A stretch of 64,000 bases of DNA from DAORHV01 sp964458645. GTDB taxonomy: Bacteria > Patescibacteriota > Gracilibacteria > Peribacterales > Peribacteraceae. The DNA is taken from assembly GCA_964458645.1 (NCBI GenBank), contig CAYWJU010000001.1, positions 118,012 through 182,011 of the forward strand, read 5' to 3'. The translations under genes and the position numbers were made by a program. Under the pieces are notes generated by a model. The model saw nothing but the letters and a program-made list of their open reading frames with translations, had not been told where the DNA came from and made no database searches. Shown piece after piece: positions 31,033-40,115 of this stretch (position 1 is its first letter; each line of letters begins with the position of its first letter).

Positions 31033-32019
31033 ATGTTCCAATCCATTCTGTTCTTGGTCGCCGGTCTGTTTATTGTCGTGAAGGGCGCCGACTGGCTGGT
31101 AGAAGGCGCCTCGTCGCTTGCCAGGCGCATCGGGGTTTCGGAACTCGCTATCGGTCTTACGGTAGTGGCATTCGGCACATCCATGCCGGAGCTCTCTGTG
31201 AACCTGCTCAGCGCGCTGAACGGCAGCACAGACATCGCTATCGGCAACATTGTCGGCAGCAATATCGCCAATATCCTGCTCATTCTTGGTATCGCGGCAA
31301 TCATCACTCCCATGACGGTGCAAACCTCGACCGTATGGAAAGAAATCCCTTTTTCGCTACTCGCCGCGGTGCTGGTACTCGTCATGGCAAACGACCATAT
31401 TATCGACGGCTTGAGCTTTGCTGAGTTGACGCGCAGTGACGGCTTGTCCCTGATCGCGTTCTTCCTGATTTTCCTGTGGTACACCTTCGGCATGTCACGC
31501 GTAGACGACGGCAGTCCGGACGAATCCAAGAAAATGGGTCTGCCAAAGGCATGCGTCATGATCTTGGGTGGTCTGGGACTCTTGATCGTCGGCGGCAAAC
31601 TGACCGTCGACGGCGCCACTGGAATCGCGATGGCACTTGGTGTATCTCAGTCCCTCATCGGCCTTACGGTAGTGGCTGTAGGCACCTCCATCCCCGAACT
31701 GGCAACATCGGTGGTTGCGGCAATGAAAAAGAAAGCAGACATCGCAGTGGGCAACGTTGTCGGCAGTAACATCTTCAATATCTTTTGGATCCTCGGTATC
31801 AGCGCAATCATCCGACCGCTGCCATTCCGCCCCGAAATGAGCATCGACCTACTGGTGGCGATTGCAGCAACCTTGCTGTTGTTCCTCTCCAGTCACACCG
31901 GCTACCGAAGGATTCTTTTTTGGAAGCAGCGTGAGGGGCACATCATCAATCGTGTCGACGGCTGGTTGATGCTTGCAAGCTATGTACTGTACACGGGGTA
32001 CTTGGTCTGGCGCGGTTAA
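31033..32019 (+). CDS. Na+/Ca2+ exchanger family protein (YrbG-like)
   Basis: 328 residues from ATG 31033 with TACTCT 7 nt upstream. Two homologous halves of five TM helices carry the alpha repeats: GLTVVAFGTSMPELSVNLLS with AIGNIVGSNIANILLILG, and GLTVVAVGTSIPELATSVVA with AVGNVVGSNIFNIFWILG. The GTSxPE and GNxxGSN motifs bind the cations. It exchanges Ca2+ or a similar ion for Na+ or H+ across the inner membrane. Confidence 0.92.
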   Translation: MFQSILFLVAGLFIVVKGADWLVEGASSLARRIGVSELAIGLTVVAFGTSMPELSVNLLSALNGSTDIAIGNIVGSNIANILLILGIAAIITPMTVQTSTVWKEIPFSLLAAVLVLVMANDHIIDGLSFAELTRSDGLSLIAFFLIFLWYTFGMSRVDDGSPDESKKMGLPKACVMILGGLGLLIVGGKLTVDGATGIAMALGVSQSLIGLTVVAVGTSIPELATSVVAAMKKKADIAVGNVVGSNIFNIFWILGISAIIRPLPFRPEMSIDLLVAIAATLLLFLSSHTGYRRILFWKQREGHIINRVDGWLMLASYVLYTGYLVWRG

Positions 32020-33560
32020 CCCAGGCTCCGGCGGATGAATCCCGCCTCAACAATCTCTCGCTTCAGCGCCTCCTCTCGCAGCAGGCTCTTGTCATTCAAG
32101 CGACGGAAGATGGTGGACGTGAAATTGCGGTGAATGAAGTGATGCGGCTTTTCGGGGCCGAGTTCAATGCCGAGGATTTCCTCAATGGCGGCAATATCCT
32201 CACGTACGTCCTTGAACGTCTGCGACGTGCGGGCGAGCGCATCCAGGTTCTCGCGATTCAAATACTTTCCGGCATGCTGCAAATCGGCCCGCAGCGCAGG
32301 GTAATACTTATCGATCACCTCGTAGAGACCTTTCTGTTTCGCCATGCGTAATCCGCGTCCGGTTGTTATGAACTCCGGTGGAACGCCAACCGAGTACAGC
32401 GCGGCAGTAAAGCCGATCGCACGCGGCAACCGGACTTTGCCGATGCCACGGCTGTACCCGAACAAGCCGATGTGCTGCAGACGCTCACGACGTTGCGGTA
32501 CGTAGGCGGCGACCTGGTTGATAAGCGGGGCAATGCTCTCGATAGCAGGGCGCCACATGGCCGTGAACATGGCCGCAAGCTGCGTAATGGCCTTTAGGTC
32601 GGCAGGCGGTACGTGCACGGGTTTTAGCTTGGGCGCCTGTTCGCGAATGGCCTTGAGCGCCTTGCGCACGTCTTTCAGCTCGTAGTCGTAGCGGAAACCC
32701 GACTGAATGGAATACGTGGCGACACCGGCGTATTGCTCCAGGAACGGCTTGGTATAGAGCGGGTTCACGCTGCCGCGGAACGGCAACGAACCGGTGCCGA
32801 TGACGGGGTGCACCTTGATACCGAGTGATTTGCCCACGTCCGCTGTAATACTGAGTGCGGACTTCACCGCCAAGACTGCGGGAACCAAGCCGGCGTTCAT
32901 GGCCGGGTCGGAACGCGCCATAAAGATACGCTGGCCGCGTTCGCTCATGTCTTTCTTTTCTTTCACCAGAGATTCCCAATACGGGCGGACGATTTTTTCT
33001 ATGCCCAATAGCGACGGCACATCTTCGACCAACGGCGTTACCTCGAATAGTTTCAGCAGCTGATCATCCGGCTTTTTGCCTTTGTGAAAAATGGCGCGGT
33101 GGTACCCGGCGATTTCCTGAAAAGCCTTGCGTACGGCCATCGGCTGGGTGCAGGACGTAGTGAGCGGCAAAAACATTTCGGTAACCGGCGGACGCGACAG
33201 GCCGATGTCTTTGCCTAAGTCAGCCAAAGACAGCACATTCATGAAGGCGCGCGCCATACGATGCATGTTGCTGCCGTCGAATGCGGGGATGCGATAGGTA
33301 AGATGCAGCTCTTGGCCCAGTGGCCTCTTTTCCAAAAGCTTCTGGGCACGAGAGAACAACTTCTCCCCTACTGCTTCATCGACGTATTTCCCTTCCCAAT
33401 CCCACATGTACTCGTCGATGGGCAGCTCCTCGAACAACAGCGTCATTTCTTCTATTTCATCCTGCGTCGGCACAAAGGCATCCTCTCTCCACCACGGCAC
33501 CGAAGCGTTGTCCGGATGCTGGGTTGCCATAGTCACTGGTGGCCAGACTCGCTTGCCCAT
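32016..33560 (-). CDS. ppcA: phosphoenolpyruvate carboxylase, archaeal type
   Basis: 514 residues from ATG 33560 (MGKRVWPPVTMATQHPDNAS); starts at 33578 or 33731 are less likely. It makes oxaloacetate from PEP and bicarbonate. The MATQHPDN start, FDGSNMHRMARAFMNV, EMFLPLTTSCTQPM, FMARSDPAMNAGLVPAVLAV and VIGTGSLPFRGSVNP mark the short archaeal-type enzyme (PEPcase_2), not the roughly 900-residue bacterial form. Its stop overlaps the stop of the exchanger gene. Confidence 0.9.
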   Translation of the reverse strand: MGKRVWPPVTMATQHPDNASVPWWREDAFVPTQDEIEEMTLLFEELPIDEYMWDWEGKYVDEAVGEKLFSRAQKLLEKRPLGQELHLTYRIPAFDGSNMHRMARAFMNVLSLADLGKDIGLSRPPVTEMFLPLTTSCTQPMAVRKAFQEIAGYHRAIFHKGKKPDDQLLKLFEVTPLVEDVPSLLGIEKIVRPYWESLVKEKKDMSERGQRIFMARSDPAMNAGLVPAVLAVKSALSITADVGKSLGIKVHPVIGTGSLPFRGSVNPLYTKPFLEQYAGVATYSIQSGFRYDYELKDVRKALKAIREQAPKLKPVHVPPADLKAITQLAAMFTAMWRPAIESIAPLINQVAAYVPQRRERLQHIGLFGYSRGIGKVRLPRAIGFTAALYSVGVPPEFITTGRGLRMAKQKGLYEVIDKYYPALRADLQHAGKYLNRENLDALARTSQTFKDVREDIAAIEEILGIELGPEKPHHFIHRNFTSTIFRRLNDKSLLREEALKREIVEAGFIRRSLG

Positions 33561-33662
33561 ACGGCCGCACTCTACCATGGCGTCGCTGCGATTCGGAAAC
33601 GAACGATTCTCTGAGGAAATACAATGACGCATGTATCCAAAAGAGCGTATACTGACAGGGTC

Positions 33663-34868
33663 ATGGCAAAACGCACTGCAGCGACCACGAGGCGAGCGGA
33701 AAAGGCGAACGTATCTTGCGAAAATTGCCACGCAGAAGATCGTGATGTGCTGAAGAATGCACTGGAAGCCTGTGCCATGTTGCTGGCAGCCAGTGCGTTG
33801 TATTTCCTCTATAACCGAATCGGATCGCCGTCATTTGCACTGGAGGAAGGCAGTGTGGTGAGCCTGGGAACAATCTTTCTCGTCGGCGTCACGGCATCTG
33901 TTTCCAGTTGTCTGGCGCTTGTCGGAGGATTGCTGCTTTCCGTCTCTGCCGCATGGTGCGAAGGCCGCGACAATCTGTCGCATACGGCGAAATTCGTTCC
34001 GCTCGCACTGTTTAACATCGGTCGTTTGGCGGGATATTTTGTACTTGGCGGAGTCATCGGCATGATCGGCCAAAACGTCGGACTTTCACTGAAGACAACG
34101 GGCATGATCACCGTCCTGCTTGCACTGGTGATGTTGGCGCTCGGCCTGAAAATTCTGCACATCATACCGAAAAACTTCTGCACCATTCCGCTTCCGAAGG
34201 CGATGATGCAACGCATCCGTGGATTGTCGAAATCGAATCATCCTGTCGCCGCAGCGCTGCTCGGCGCACTGACATTCTTCATTCCTTGCGGCTTCACGCA
34301 ATCCGTACAGCTTTTAGCACTCGGATCAGGCAGCTTTCTTTCCGGAGCGGTCATCATGTTCGCCTTTGCGCTCGGCACGCTTCCTGCGTTGCTTGGCATC
34401 AGTGCGCTCAGCGCGTTTGCCGAAGGAACATTCGGACGGCTGTTCTTTAAGTTTTCCGGCGCGGTTGTCGTTCTCCTGGCATTCGTCAACCTGAGCAATG
34501 GATTGGTGCTCAGCGGCCATAATCCCATGCAATTCTTCAGTGGAAATTCCGGCGCAGCGTATGCAAGCTCAGACCCCAATGTCACCATCGACGAAAACGG
34601 CCAGCAAATCATCAGTTTACAAGTAAGCAGCCACGGCTATTCCCCCGCCTCGTTCACCATCGATCCCGACAAGCCCACATGGGTCTATGCAGTGGCGCAA
34701 GACGGCGTTTCCGGCTGCGCGACTCAGCTCACCGCCCCTGAGTTCAATATGAGCGTGTCCATTAAGCAAGGCGAGAACTGGATGGGCCCCATGACACCGA
34801 AGAAAGATTTTGTCCTGGCGTGCTCCATGGGCATGTATCGCGCCGACGTGCATGTGAAGCAAGGCTAG
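33663..34868 (+). CDS. TauE/SafE-like (DsbD_2-type) membrane protein fused to a cupredoxin-like domain
   Basis: 401 residues from ATG 33663, 9 nt after TATACT. N-terminal CxxC (SCENCHAED, Cys19/22). Then about seven TM helices with SSCLALVGGLLLSVSAAWCE and FFIPCGFTQSVQLLALGSGS, typical of DsbD_2/SafE membrane cores. The last about 85 residues (IISLQVSSHGYSPASFTIDP through FVLACSMGMYRADVHV) are a cupredoxin-like domain. The CSMGM end provides Cys and Met ligands for copper. A copper handling or export role is likely. Confidence 0.8.
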   Translation: MAKRTAATTRRAEKANVSCENCHAEDRDVLKNALEACAMLLAASALYFLYNRIGSPSFALEEGSVVSLGTIFLVGVTASVSSCLALVGGLLLSVSAAWCEGRDNLSHTAKFVPLALFNIGRLAGYFVLGGVIGMIGQNVGLSLKTTGMITVLLALVMLALGLKILHIIPKNFCTIPLPKAMMQRIRGLSKSNHPVAAALLGALTFFIPCGFTQSVQLLALGSGSFLSGAVIMFAFALGTLPALLGISALSAFAEGTFGRLFFKFSGAVVVLLAFVNLSNGLVLSGHNPMQFFSGNSGAAYASSDPNVTIDENGQQIISLQVSSHGYSPASFTIDPDKPTWVYAVAQDGVSGCATQLTAPEFNMSVSIKQGENWMGPMTPKKDFVLACSMGMYRADVHVKQG

Positions 34869-34894
34869 CGCATGCATCTTCCGGCAACCATCGC

Positions 34895-34921
34895 CGCCTA
34901 CTGACCACTGCCCACTATTCC
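34895..34921. repeat. 7-nt tandem repeats, copy 2
   Basis: Minus strand reads GTGGGCA, GTGGTCA, GTAGGCG in tandem, the same degenerate heptamer as at 18543-18590. It lies in the spacer between the cupredoxin fusion gene and the convergent secreted-protein gene. Confidence 0.5.
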
Positions 34922-34978
34922 AGGCCACTCATCAGCGAGCAGGCGAATAAGCGATTGGCCAGGCTGCGCAGCGCACGC

Positions 34979-35596
34979 TCAGATTTTGCACGGCACCTCC
35001 GGGTCGGCGATGCAGTTTTCGGTAGGCGGATCTCCGCGCTCGGGACATGTGCGCGAATACAGACATGCGTCGTTACTCAACAAACCGAGTTGATACGTAA
35101 TGTCGTCTTGCAGGAGCGCATCGGTCAACAACAATTTGTCGTTATCGGCAAAAACATAGTCGGCCGGATTCCCCGGAGTCAGTTTGCCATTTACATACAA
35201 CTTCATCGGTCCGCTCTCGCACGCTGCAAACGGCCTCTTCTCTTGCAGGGCGTACCAGCACCACTCGTCTTCCACCTTCGAGCCGAAACCGAAGCCGATA
35301 GATGTAAAGAATTCACCCAGACTCAAATCGGGCTTGTGACGGTGAATCACGCGTCCGTTGGCATCGTGCAGATGAAAATATTTGCTGTGCGTTTCATCGT
35401 GCACGGCGTCCGTGGAAAGCCCGGACATGTACTTGGGTAACGAAAAGTCGATTTGCTTGCCGCGGACCCACACTGCGAAATCGGCATGCGTATGGTTCGG
35501 ATCGGGATTCACGGCAGGTGCGTGAGTACGTCCAGGACCCAGCGCCCAAACGACGACGAATGCAGCCAACAACAAGGAAAGAATGCGGAAAATCAT
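34979..35596 (-). CDS. membrane-anchored His-rich protein
   Basis: 205 residues from ATG 35596 (MIFRILSLLLAAFVVVWALG), a signal anchor. The outer domain has clustered His: PDPNHTHADFAVWVRGKQID and YFHLHDANGRVIHRHKPDLS, plus a disulfide-type Cys-rich end (ACLYSRTCPERG, NCIADPEVPC). Metal binding is plausible given the copper-type neighbour on one side and DoxX on the other. Family unnamed. Confidence 0.65.
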   Translation of the reverse strand: MIFRILSLLLAAFVVVWALGPGRTHAPAVNPDPNHTHADFAVWVRGKQIDFSLPKYMSGLSTDAVHDETHSKYFHLHDANGRVIHRHKPDLSLGEFFTSIGFGFGSKVEDEWCWYALQEKRPFAACESGPMKLYVNGKLTPGNPADYVFADNDKLLLTDALLQDDITYQLGLLSNDACLYSRTCPERGDPPTENCIADPEVPCKI

Positions 35597-35653
35597 GCGG
35601 ACAACGGACGTGCGAAATAGAATGATTCCTGGAACGATGGTAGTATAACAGCC

Positions 35654-36025
35654 ATGTCTTCCGTACACATCTCTCGCTGGACGCTTCTGTCGGGTTTGGC
35701 GTTTGTCTTTGCGTATTTTGGAGTAGATAAATTCATCCACCCGACTCTTTGGATCGATTGGATGCCGACATGGCTGGATGGCCAATTTTCATTGACCTTG
35801 AGCCAATGGATGCAGGTTACTGCAGTTGCAGAAATCATCATTGCCGCCGCGCTGCTGTTTCCGGTGCTAATTGTGCAGCGTATCGCTTCGTTCTTCGCCG
35901 CAGCCCATTTGACTGCCGTGCTGACCCAAACCGGCTGGAACGACATTGCCGTTCGCGACATCGGCCTACTGATGATGGCAACAGCCTTGTGGTACCTTCT
36001 GAAGGACGAGCGCGTCGTAAAGTAG
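35654..36025 (+). CDS. DoxX-like membrane protein
   Basis: 123 residues, four TM helices. WTLLSGLAFVFAYFGVDKFI with a following HPTLW, and TAVAEIIIAAALLF, fit the DoxX family, small quinone- or redox-linked membrane proteins. Divergent from the His-rich gene with 57 nt between starts. Confidence 0.7.
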   Translation: MSSVHISRWTLLSGLAFVFAYFGVDKFIHPTLWIDWMPTWLDGQFSLTLSQWMQVTAVAEIIIAAALLFPVLIVQRIASFFAAAHLTAVLTQTGWNDIAVRDIGLLMMATALWYLLKDERVVK

Positions 36026-36108
36026 AGCAAGGGCTTGCTACTGCGAAAAATCAGATACATTCTTTGAAGAATTTGCACATTTTGACAAAATCGTGAATTC
36101 TATGCGGC

Positions 36109-37287
36109 GTGAATTTTGCAGCACTCACCGGACTCGGGCATGAACACGTCACCGACCACGATTGGAGGAGTGCCGCCGAACGCTTTTTAAGCGGCGTTCG
36201 AGCCAATCCAATTGTCCGCTACACCGTAGGCAGCACATGCGAAGTTGCAACGAACTCCCTGCTCGGCGTCGCAGGTATGCAAGTGAGACTTCGACACAAA
36301 ATAGAATCCGCCATGCGCTATGCCGACGGTACGACGTATCATCGATACTGCGCGCGCATGCGCGGAAAGGGCGACTGGAAGTTCCATGCAGATCTTCCGA
36401 CTGCGCCGCAGATGTATCTCTCGAAGCAGGCTCTGGTCCGGCAAATCGATGTCGAAACGGACGCTCTGGAACTGCCGTACCAAACATGCAGTTGGTTCCA
36501 AGCGCAATATCGAGCTGTCTTGCAGCAAGCAGAAAGACTGAGCGAGTTGGGCCGCGCATTCGCGAGCAAGAATGACGCGCTCTACGGCGAATTAACAGGC
36601 AACGCACCCACTGGGAAAGTCCGTGCCTTGTTCACGCCACGATCAATTCACTTCCGGTGCGCAACAAAGGATGACTGCGCAAAACTCATGTATCCCGATG
36701 AACGGACTCCCTCGCTGCAAGAACGTCGTGACGAAATTCGCACGAGCCGTGGCTCCCAGCGATTGTACAAACTCCCTGCAACAATGGGCGGCGACAGCGT
36801 ATCCATCACCGCGGAAAATGTCGAAGTGACGGCAGGAAAGGACGCATTCGGCACCTTTGACCACGAACAGGAACATGCCTTGAATGCGTTCGCAAAACAT
36901 CCGAGTACATCGCTCGGAAGAGCACCGCGGAAAGAAAGCGGCTTGGAATTCTGCGCGCGCATGGGAGTGGCAGACATGGTCAAGGAAGAGTGCATTGCCT
37001 GGTCGCTTCGTCCAAACGTGTATCTCCCGGGACTCTTCTTGGGTACCGGTGCCTCCTACCAGCCCGTCAAGCAGAGTGTGCGCCATCTGCGGGAAGCAAA
37101 TGAAAGAAAAGCGCTGCTGGATATCTTCACACTCGAAGCCGGCCAACACCTTGCGACCCTGGTACCGGCTGCAGCCAACGCCGTAGAACTCTTGATGCAC
37201 CGGTATCCGCGCGATCTGGTACGTGAAGTACTGCGCCTGAAACCCGTTCATGAATGGACTGCGGTTGCGGATCAGTGGAGTTCATAA
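36109..37287 (+). CDS. zincin-like hypothetical protein (HExxH)
   Basis: 392 residues from GTG 36109. No signal peptide or TM helix. The zinc-protease motif HEQEH is at residues 252-256 inside TFDHEQEHALNAFAKHPS; an acidic helix DMVKEECIAWSL about 40 residues later could give the third ligand. The N-terminal 230 residues are helical and Arg-rich. TTGACA lies near 36083 but no matching -10 is clear. No peptidase family was recognised; activity is a prediction from one motif. Confidence 0.6.
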   Translation: MNFAALTGLGHEHVTDHDWRSAAERFLSGVRANPIVRYTVGSTCEVATNSLLGVAGMQVRLRHKIESAMRYADGTTYHRYCARMRGKGDWKFHADLPTAPQMYLSKQALVRQIDVETDALELPYQTCSWFQAQYRAVLQQAERLSELGRAFASKNDALYGELTGNAPTGKVRALFTPRSIHFRCATKDDCAKLMYPDERTPSLQERRDEIRTSRGSQRLYKLPATMGGDSVSITAENVEVTAGKDAFGTFDHEQEHALNAFAKHPSTSLGRAPRKESGLEFCARMGVADMVKEECIAWSLRPNVYLPGLFLGTGASYQPVKQSVRHLREANERKALLDIFTLEAGQHLATLVPAAANAVELLMHRYPRDLVREVLRLKPVHEWTAVADQWSS

Positions 37288-37297
37288 GCCTCTGCCC

Positions 37298-37303
37298 TAT
37301 ACT
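37298..37303 (+). promoter_or_regulatory. -10 box of the second EamA gene
   Basis: TATACT exactly 6 nt before ATG 37310, just past the stop of the zincin-like gene. Confidence 0.5.
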
Positions 37304-37309
37304 CCGCGC

Positions 37310-38176
37310 ATGCCGACCGAAATCCGAAAAGGGGAACTTGCCGCGCTGTCATCGGCGCTGCTGTGGAGCACGTTTCCGGTGCTTACTGCGGTGACTGTCG
37401 CGCGCCTGTCGCCACTGTTTTCGGCCGCAATCGCCACTGCAGTAGCCGCCGTCTTCTTCGCGGTTGTTCTGACCGTACGCAAACGCTGGAATGAGCTGCG
37501 GCTGCGTTCGGCCTGGAAAGACATGGCCATGGCAACGTTGTTCATCGGCATTCTTTTTTACGGGCTCATCTTCACCGGATTCCGCTTCACGACCCCGGGC
37601 AACGGCGCGGTGGTGGCGCTCATGGAAATTTTCTTCACGTTCGTCATCGTGAACATACTCTGGAAACACGAGCGGTTCGTACCGCTACATGCAGTCGGCG
37701 CGCTGCTCATGATCACTGGAGCATTGTTCATCCTCCTGCCGAAATGGAGCGGCGCGCTGAATGGCGGCGACCTGCTCATTTTACTCGCCACCCTCTTCCC
37801 GCCAGTGGGAAACGTGTTCGCGCAACGGGCGCGGCGCGCCGTGAACGGCGAAACGCTGATGTTCGTACGCAGCGCAGTCGGATGCGCCTTCTTGTTCGCG
37901 CTGGCATTCGCACTGGAGCGCGCGCCGACGATGGCCGACATAACCAGTGTCTGGTGGCTGTTGTTGGTGAATGGCATCTTCCTTTTAGGACTGTCGAAAA
38001 TTCTGTGGCTGGAAGCCCTGCACCGCTTGCCCATTGCCAAAACACTCGCGCTGACCGCCAGTGAAATCTTCGTCACATTCTTGTTGGCTTATGTATTCCT
38101 GCATCAGAACGTGACCCCGCAACAACTCTGGAGCGCAATACCGATGATCTGTGGGTTGTTTTTGTTGATGAAATAA
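37310..38176 (+). CDS. EamA/DMT-family transporter
   Basis: 288 residues from ATG 37310. Ten TM helices in two EamA halves (LAALSSALLWSTFPVLTAVT; GDLLILLATLFPPVGNVFAQ). Unlike the EamA protein at 19336 it shows the usual ending with VTPQQLWSAIPMICGLFLLM. Substrate unknown. Confidence 0.82.
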   Translation: MPTEIRKGELAALSSALLWSTFPVLTAVTVARLSPLFSAAIATAVAAVFFAVVLTVRKRWNELRLRSAWKDMAMATLFIGILFYGLIFTGFRFTTPGNGAVVALMEIFFTFVIVNILWKHERFVPLHAVGALLMITGALFILLPKWSGALNGGDLLILLATLFPPVGNVFAQRARRAVNGETLMFVRSAVGCAFLFALAFALERAPTMADITSVWWLLLVNGIFLLGLSKILWLEALHRLPIAKTLALTASEIFVTFLLAYVFLHQNVTPQQLWSAIPMICGLFLLMK

Positions 38177-38231
38177 AACAACATCTCAAAAAAGTTCTTA
38201 CCGAAGAACAACACTGTGGTCATGACAAGAT

Positions 38232-39635
38232 TCACAGAAATTTTTCCACTGCAGTCACCATGCAAAATGCTCCGAAGAACAGGAATGTGCAGATCATGAC
38301 CAGGTTTCTCCAGGGTGCAGGCCTGAGTTCGCGAGCAAGAATTCGGTTATTCATCCAAAGAAGAATGCCTGTGTACACAAACATGCTGAATGCATTGGCC
38401 ATGGCACCAAGTACGATCAGCGTAAGGGGCTGATCGAAACCCAAAAGAAACACTGTGATGCCGAAAAGAATTTGCAACCAGAGCACCACGTAGTAACTGC
38501 GCGATACGTTGTGTGTCTTCTTTGGCGCCAGGAGGAGGGCATTTTCGGTGATAATCCGGCTTGTTGAATCAAGCACCGTAAGCTGGGTTGCGCACAGCAT
38601 CGTCCCGGTAACAACCAAGAAGAGCGAGCCGAACAATGGCAAAGTCTCCCGACCGATTGCAGCCGCCTCATTTACGACAAACGCGATGCCACTGGCGTTT
38701 CCCTCCAACCCGAAGGTTGTTGTGAATGCCAGGAGCGAGAGCGTGAGCATGGTAAACAGTCCGAGGAGCCAAAATACAAGTGCATGCTCCTTGTTGATAA
38801 GCGCCCACCACGCCCGGAACTCCCGCAAGCTTTCGGGAGTGACGTCGAACGTATTTCCTGTGAGCGAAGATACCTTCTGCCCCTTGCCGGACACCACTCC
38901 TGTGATTGCATCGGCATATGCACCCATTCCGTAGCCTTTATCACGCACGTAACACGACTGAGCCAGGTTCAAATTCCCGCCAGCTCCGGCATAGGCCAGC
39001 GCGCCCAAGAATGTGCCAAAAACAAGTCCTTCCGGAAAAAAGAAATAGGGCACGCCCCCCTGAGAACCGATGCCAACAAGCCCCTTCGCAAGCATGCTGA
39101 GATCGGAAGCATCTGCCAGGTAATACGTGAGAATAGCAATGAATGGCACTCCAATACCGATAAGATATTTTTGCAGCGTCTCCACGGTCTTATAGAGAAC
39201 GCTCCCGAGTGTCAGTATGGCGCCAATCGCTAGGAAAATGCCCACTCCCAGTAGCTTGGGATCGACTCCTCCTAGGACATGTGAAAAAAGTGTTGCCCCA
39301 TACAAGCCGATGCCCGGCCATCCGAAGCCCAGAAATGTCGAGGCAATGAACCAGATGGGATACCACCTCCACAATCGAGCAAAGCCCACAAAGACGCTCT
39401 CTCCATTGATAAGGGCGTATCGCTCCACCTCCATATTGATAAAGAACTGCATGGTAATACCAATCAGTATTCCCCATACAATTCCAAGGCCATGATTGCT
39501 GGCCATATACGGCCAAAGAACTACTTCTCCGCTTCCAAGACCAAGGCCCAGAAGAATAAAGCTGGGTCCTAGGACCTTTCGCAGTGCGGGGGCTTTTGGC
39601 AATACTTTTCGACCAAGTGGAAGTGCGAACTGCAT
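38232..39635 (-). CDS. Nramp-superfamily membrane protein lacking canonical metal motif
   Basis: 467 residues, about 11 TM helices, overall Nramp fold: GPSFILLGLGLGSGEVVLWP in TM1, the TM6 region GALAYAGAGGNLNLAQSCYV, and a long loop before TM7. Classical Nramp transporters of Mn2+/Fe2+ have DPGN in TM1 and MPH in TM6; here these are GSGE and AGAGGN, so the metal site must differ. The substrate is unknown: Mg2+, another ion or a non-metal are open options. Confidence 0.75.
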   Translation of the reverse strand: MQFALPLGRKVLPKAPALRKVLGPSFILLGLGLGSGEVVLWPYMASNHGLGIVWGILIGITMQFFINMEVERYALINGESVFVGFARLWRWYPIWFIASTFLGFGWPGIGLYGATLFSHVLGGVDPKLLGVGIFLAIGAILTLGSVLYKTVETLQKYLIGIGVPFIAILTYYLADASDLSMLAKGLVGIGSQGGVPYFFFPEGLVFGTFLGALAYAGAGGNLNLAQSCYVRDKGYGMGAYADAITGVVSGKGQKVSSLTGNTFDVTPESLREFRAWWALINKEHALVFWLLGLFTMLTLSLLAFTTTFGLEGNASGIAFVVNEAAAIGRETLPLFGSLFLVVTGTMLCATQLTVLDSTSRIITENALLLAPKKTHNVSRSYYVVLWLQILFGITVFLLGFDQPLTLIVLGAMANAFSMFVYTGILLWMNNRILARELRPAPWRNLVMICTFLFFGAFCMVTAVEKFL

Positions 39636-39662
39636 GCAGGATTATGATAATCTATAGCTATT

Positions 39663-39884
39663 ATGAAAAGAAGCACCTGGGAAACAATCCGATACTTTGC
39701 AAAGAATATCTCCATCGTCATTGGCCTTGTCATGATTTGGCGTGGCATCTGGTATGTCCTGGATTTCCTTGATCTCGTTCTCTTTGGCAATCAACACCTC
39801 ATCACGGGAATAGGCGGCATTATCGTCGGTCTTCTCATCCTCTATCTGCCGGACAACGATTTAAAGGAAATCGAAAAACTCTAG
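39663..39884 (+). CDS. small two-TM membrane protein
   Basis: 73 residues: KNISIVIGLVMIWRGIWYVL and LITGIGGIIVGLLILYLPDN are TM helices joined by a short loop, followed by the acidic end DLKEIEKL. It is divergent from the Nramp-like gene with 27 nt between starts, so regulation may be shared. Family unnamed. Confidence 0.65.
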   Translation: MKRSTWETIRYFAKNISIVIGLVMIWRGIWYVLDFLDLVLFGNQHLITGIGGIIVGLLILYLPDNDLKEIEKL

Positions 39885-39983
39885 GCGAATACAATCCGCT
39901 GCGAGATGCAGGTACTTCGTACGATCGAGAGGAATCCCCTTTCGGGCTGAGAAATACTTTGGCTTCTGTTATTGGATTATTCA

Positions 39984-40059
39984 TGGTGTCACGGGCCGGG
40001 CTTGAACCGGCGACCCTGGGCTTATGAGTCCCATGCTCTACCAGCTGAGCTACCGTGAC
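39984..40059 (-). tRNA. tRNA-Met (anticodon CAT), probably elongator
   Basis: 76 nt: acceptor GTCACGG/CCGTGAC, D arm TAGCTCAGCTGGTAGAGC, anticodon loop CTCATAA, T loop TTCAAGC, discriminator A, encoded CCA. The first acceptor pair is G-C, so it does not look like an initiator (unpaired C1-A72). tRNA-Ile2(CAT) cannot be fully excluded. Confidence 0.93.
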
Positions 40060-40115
40060 ACGGATTTCTGGTAACAATGATGACAACAGCGGTCGAGCGG
40101 TCCCCTTTTTACCAC

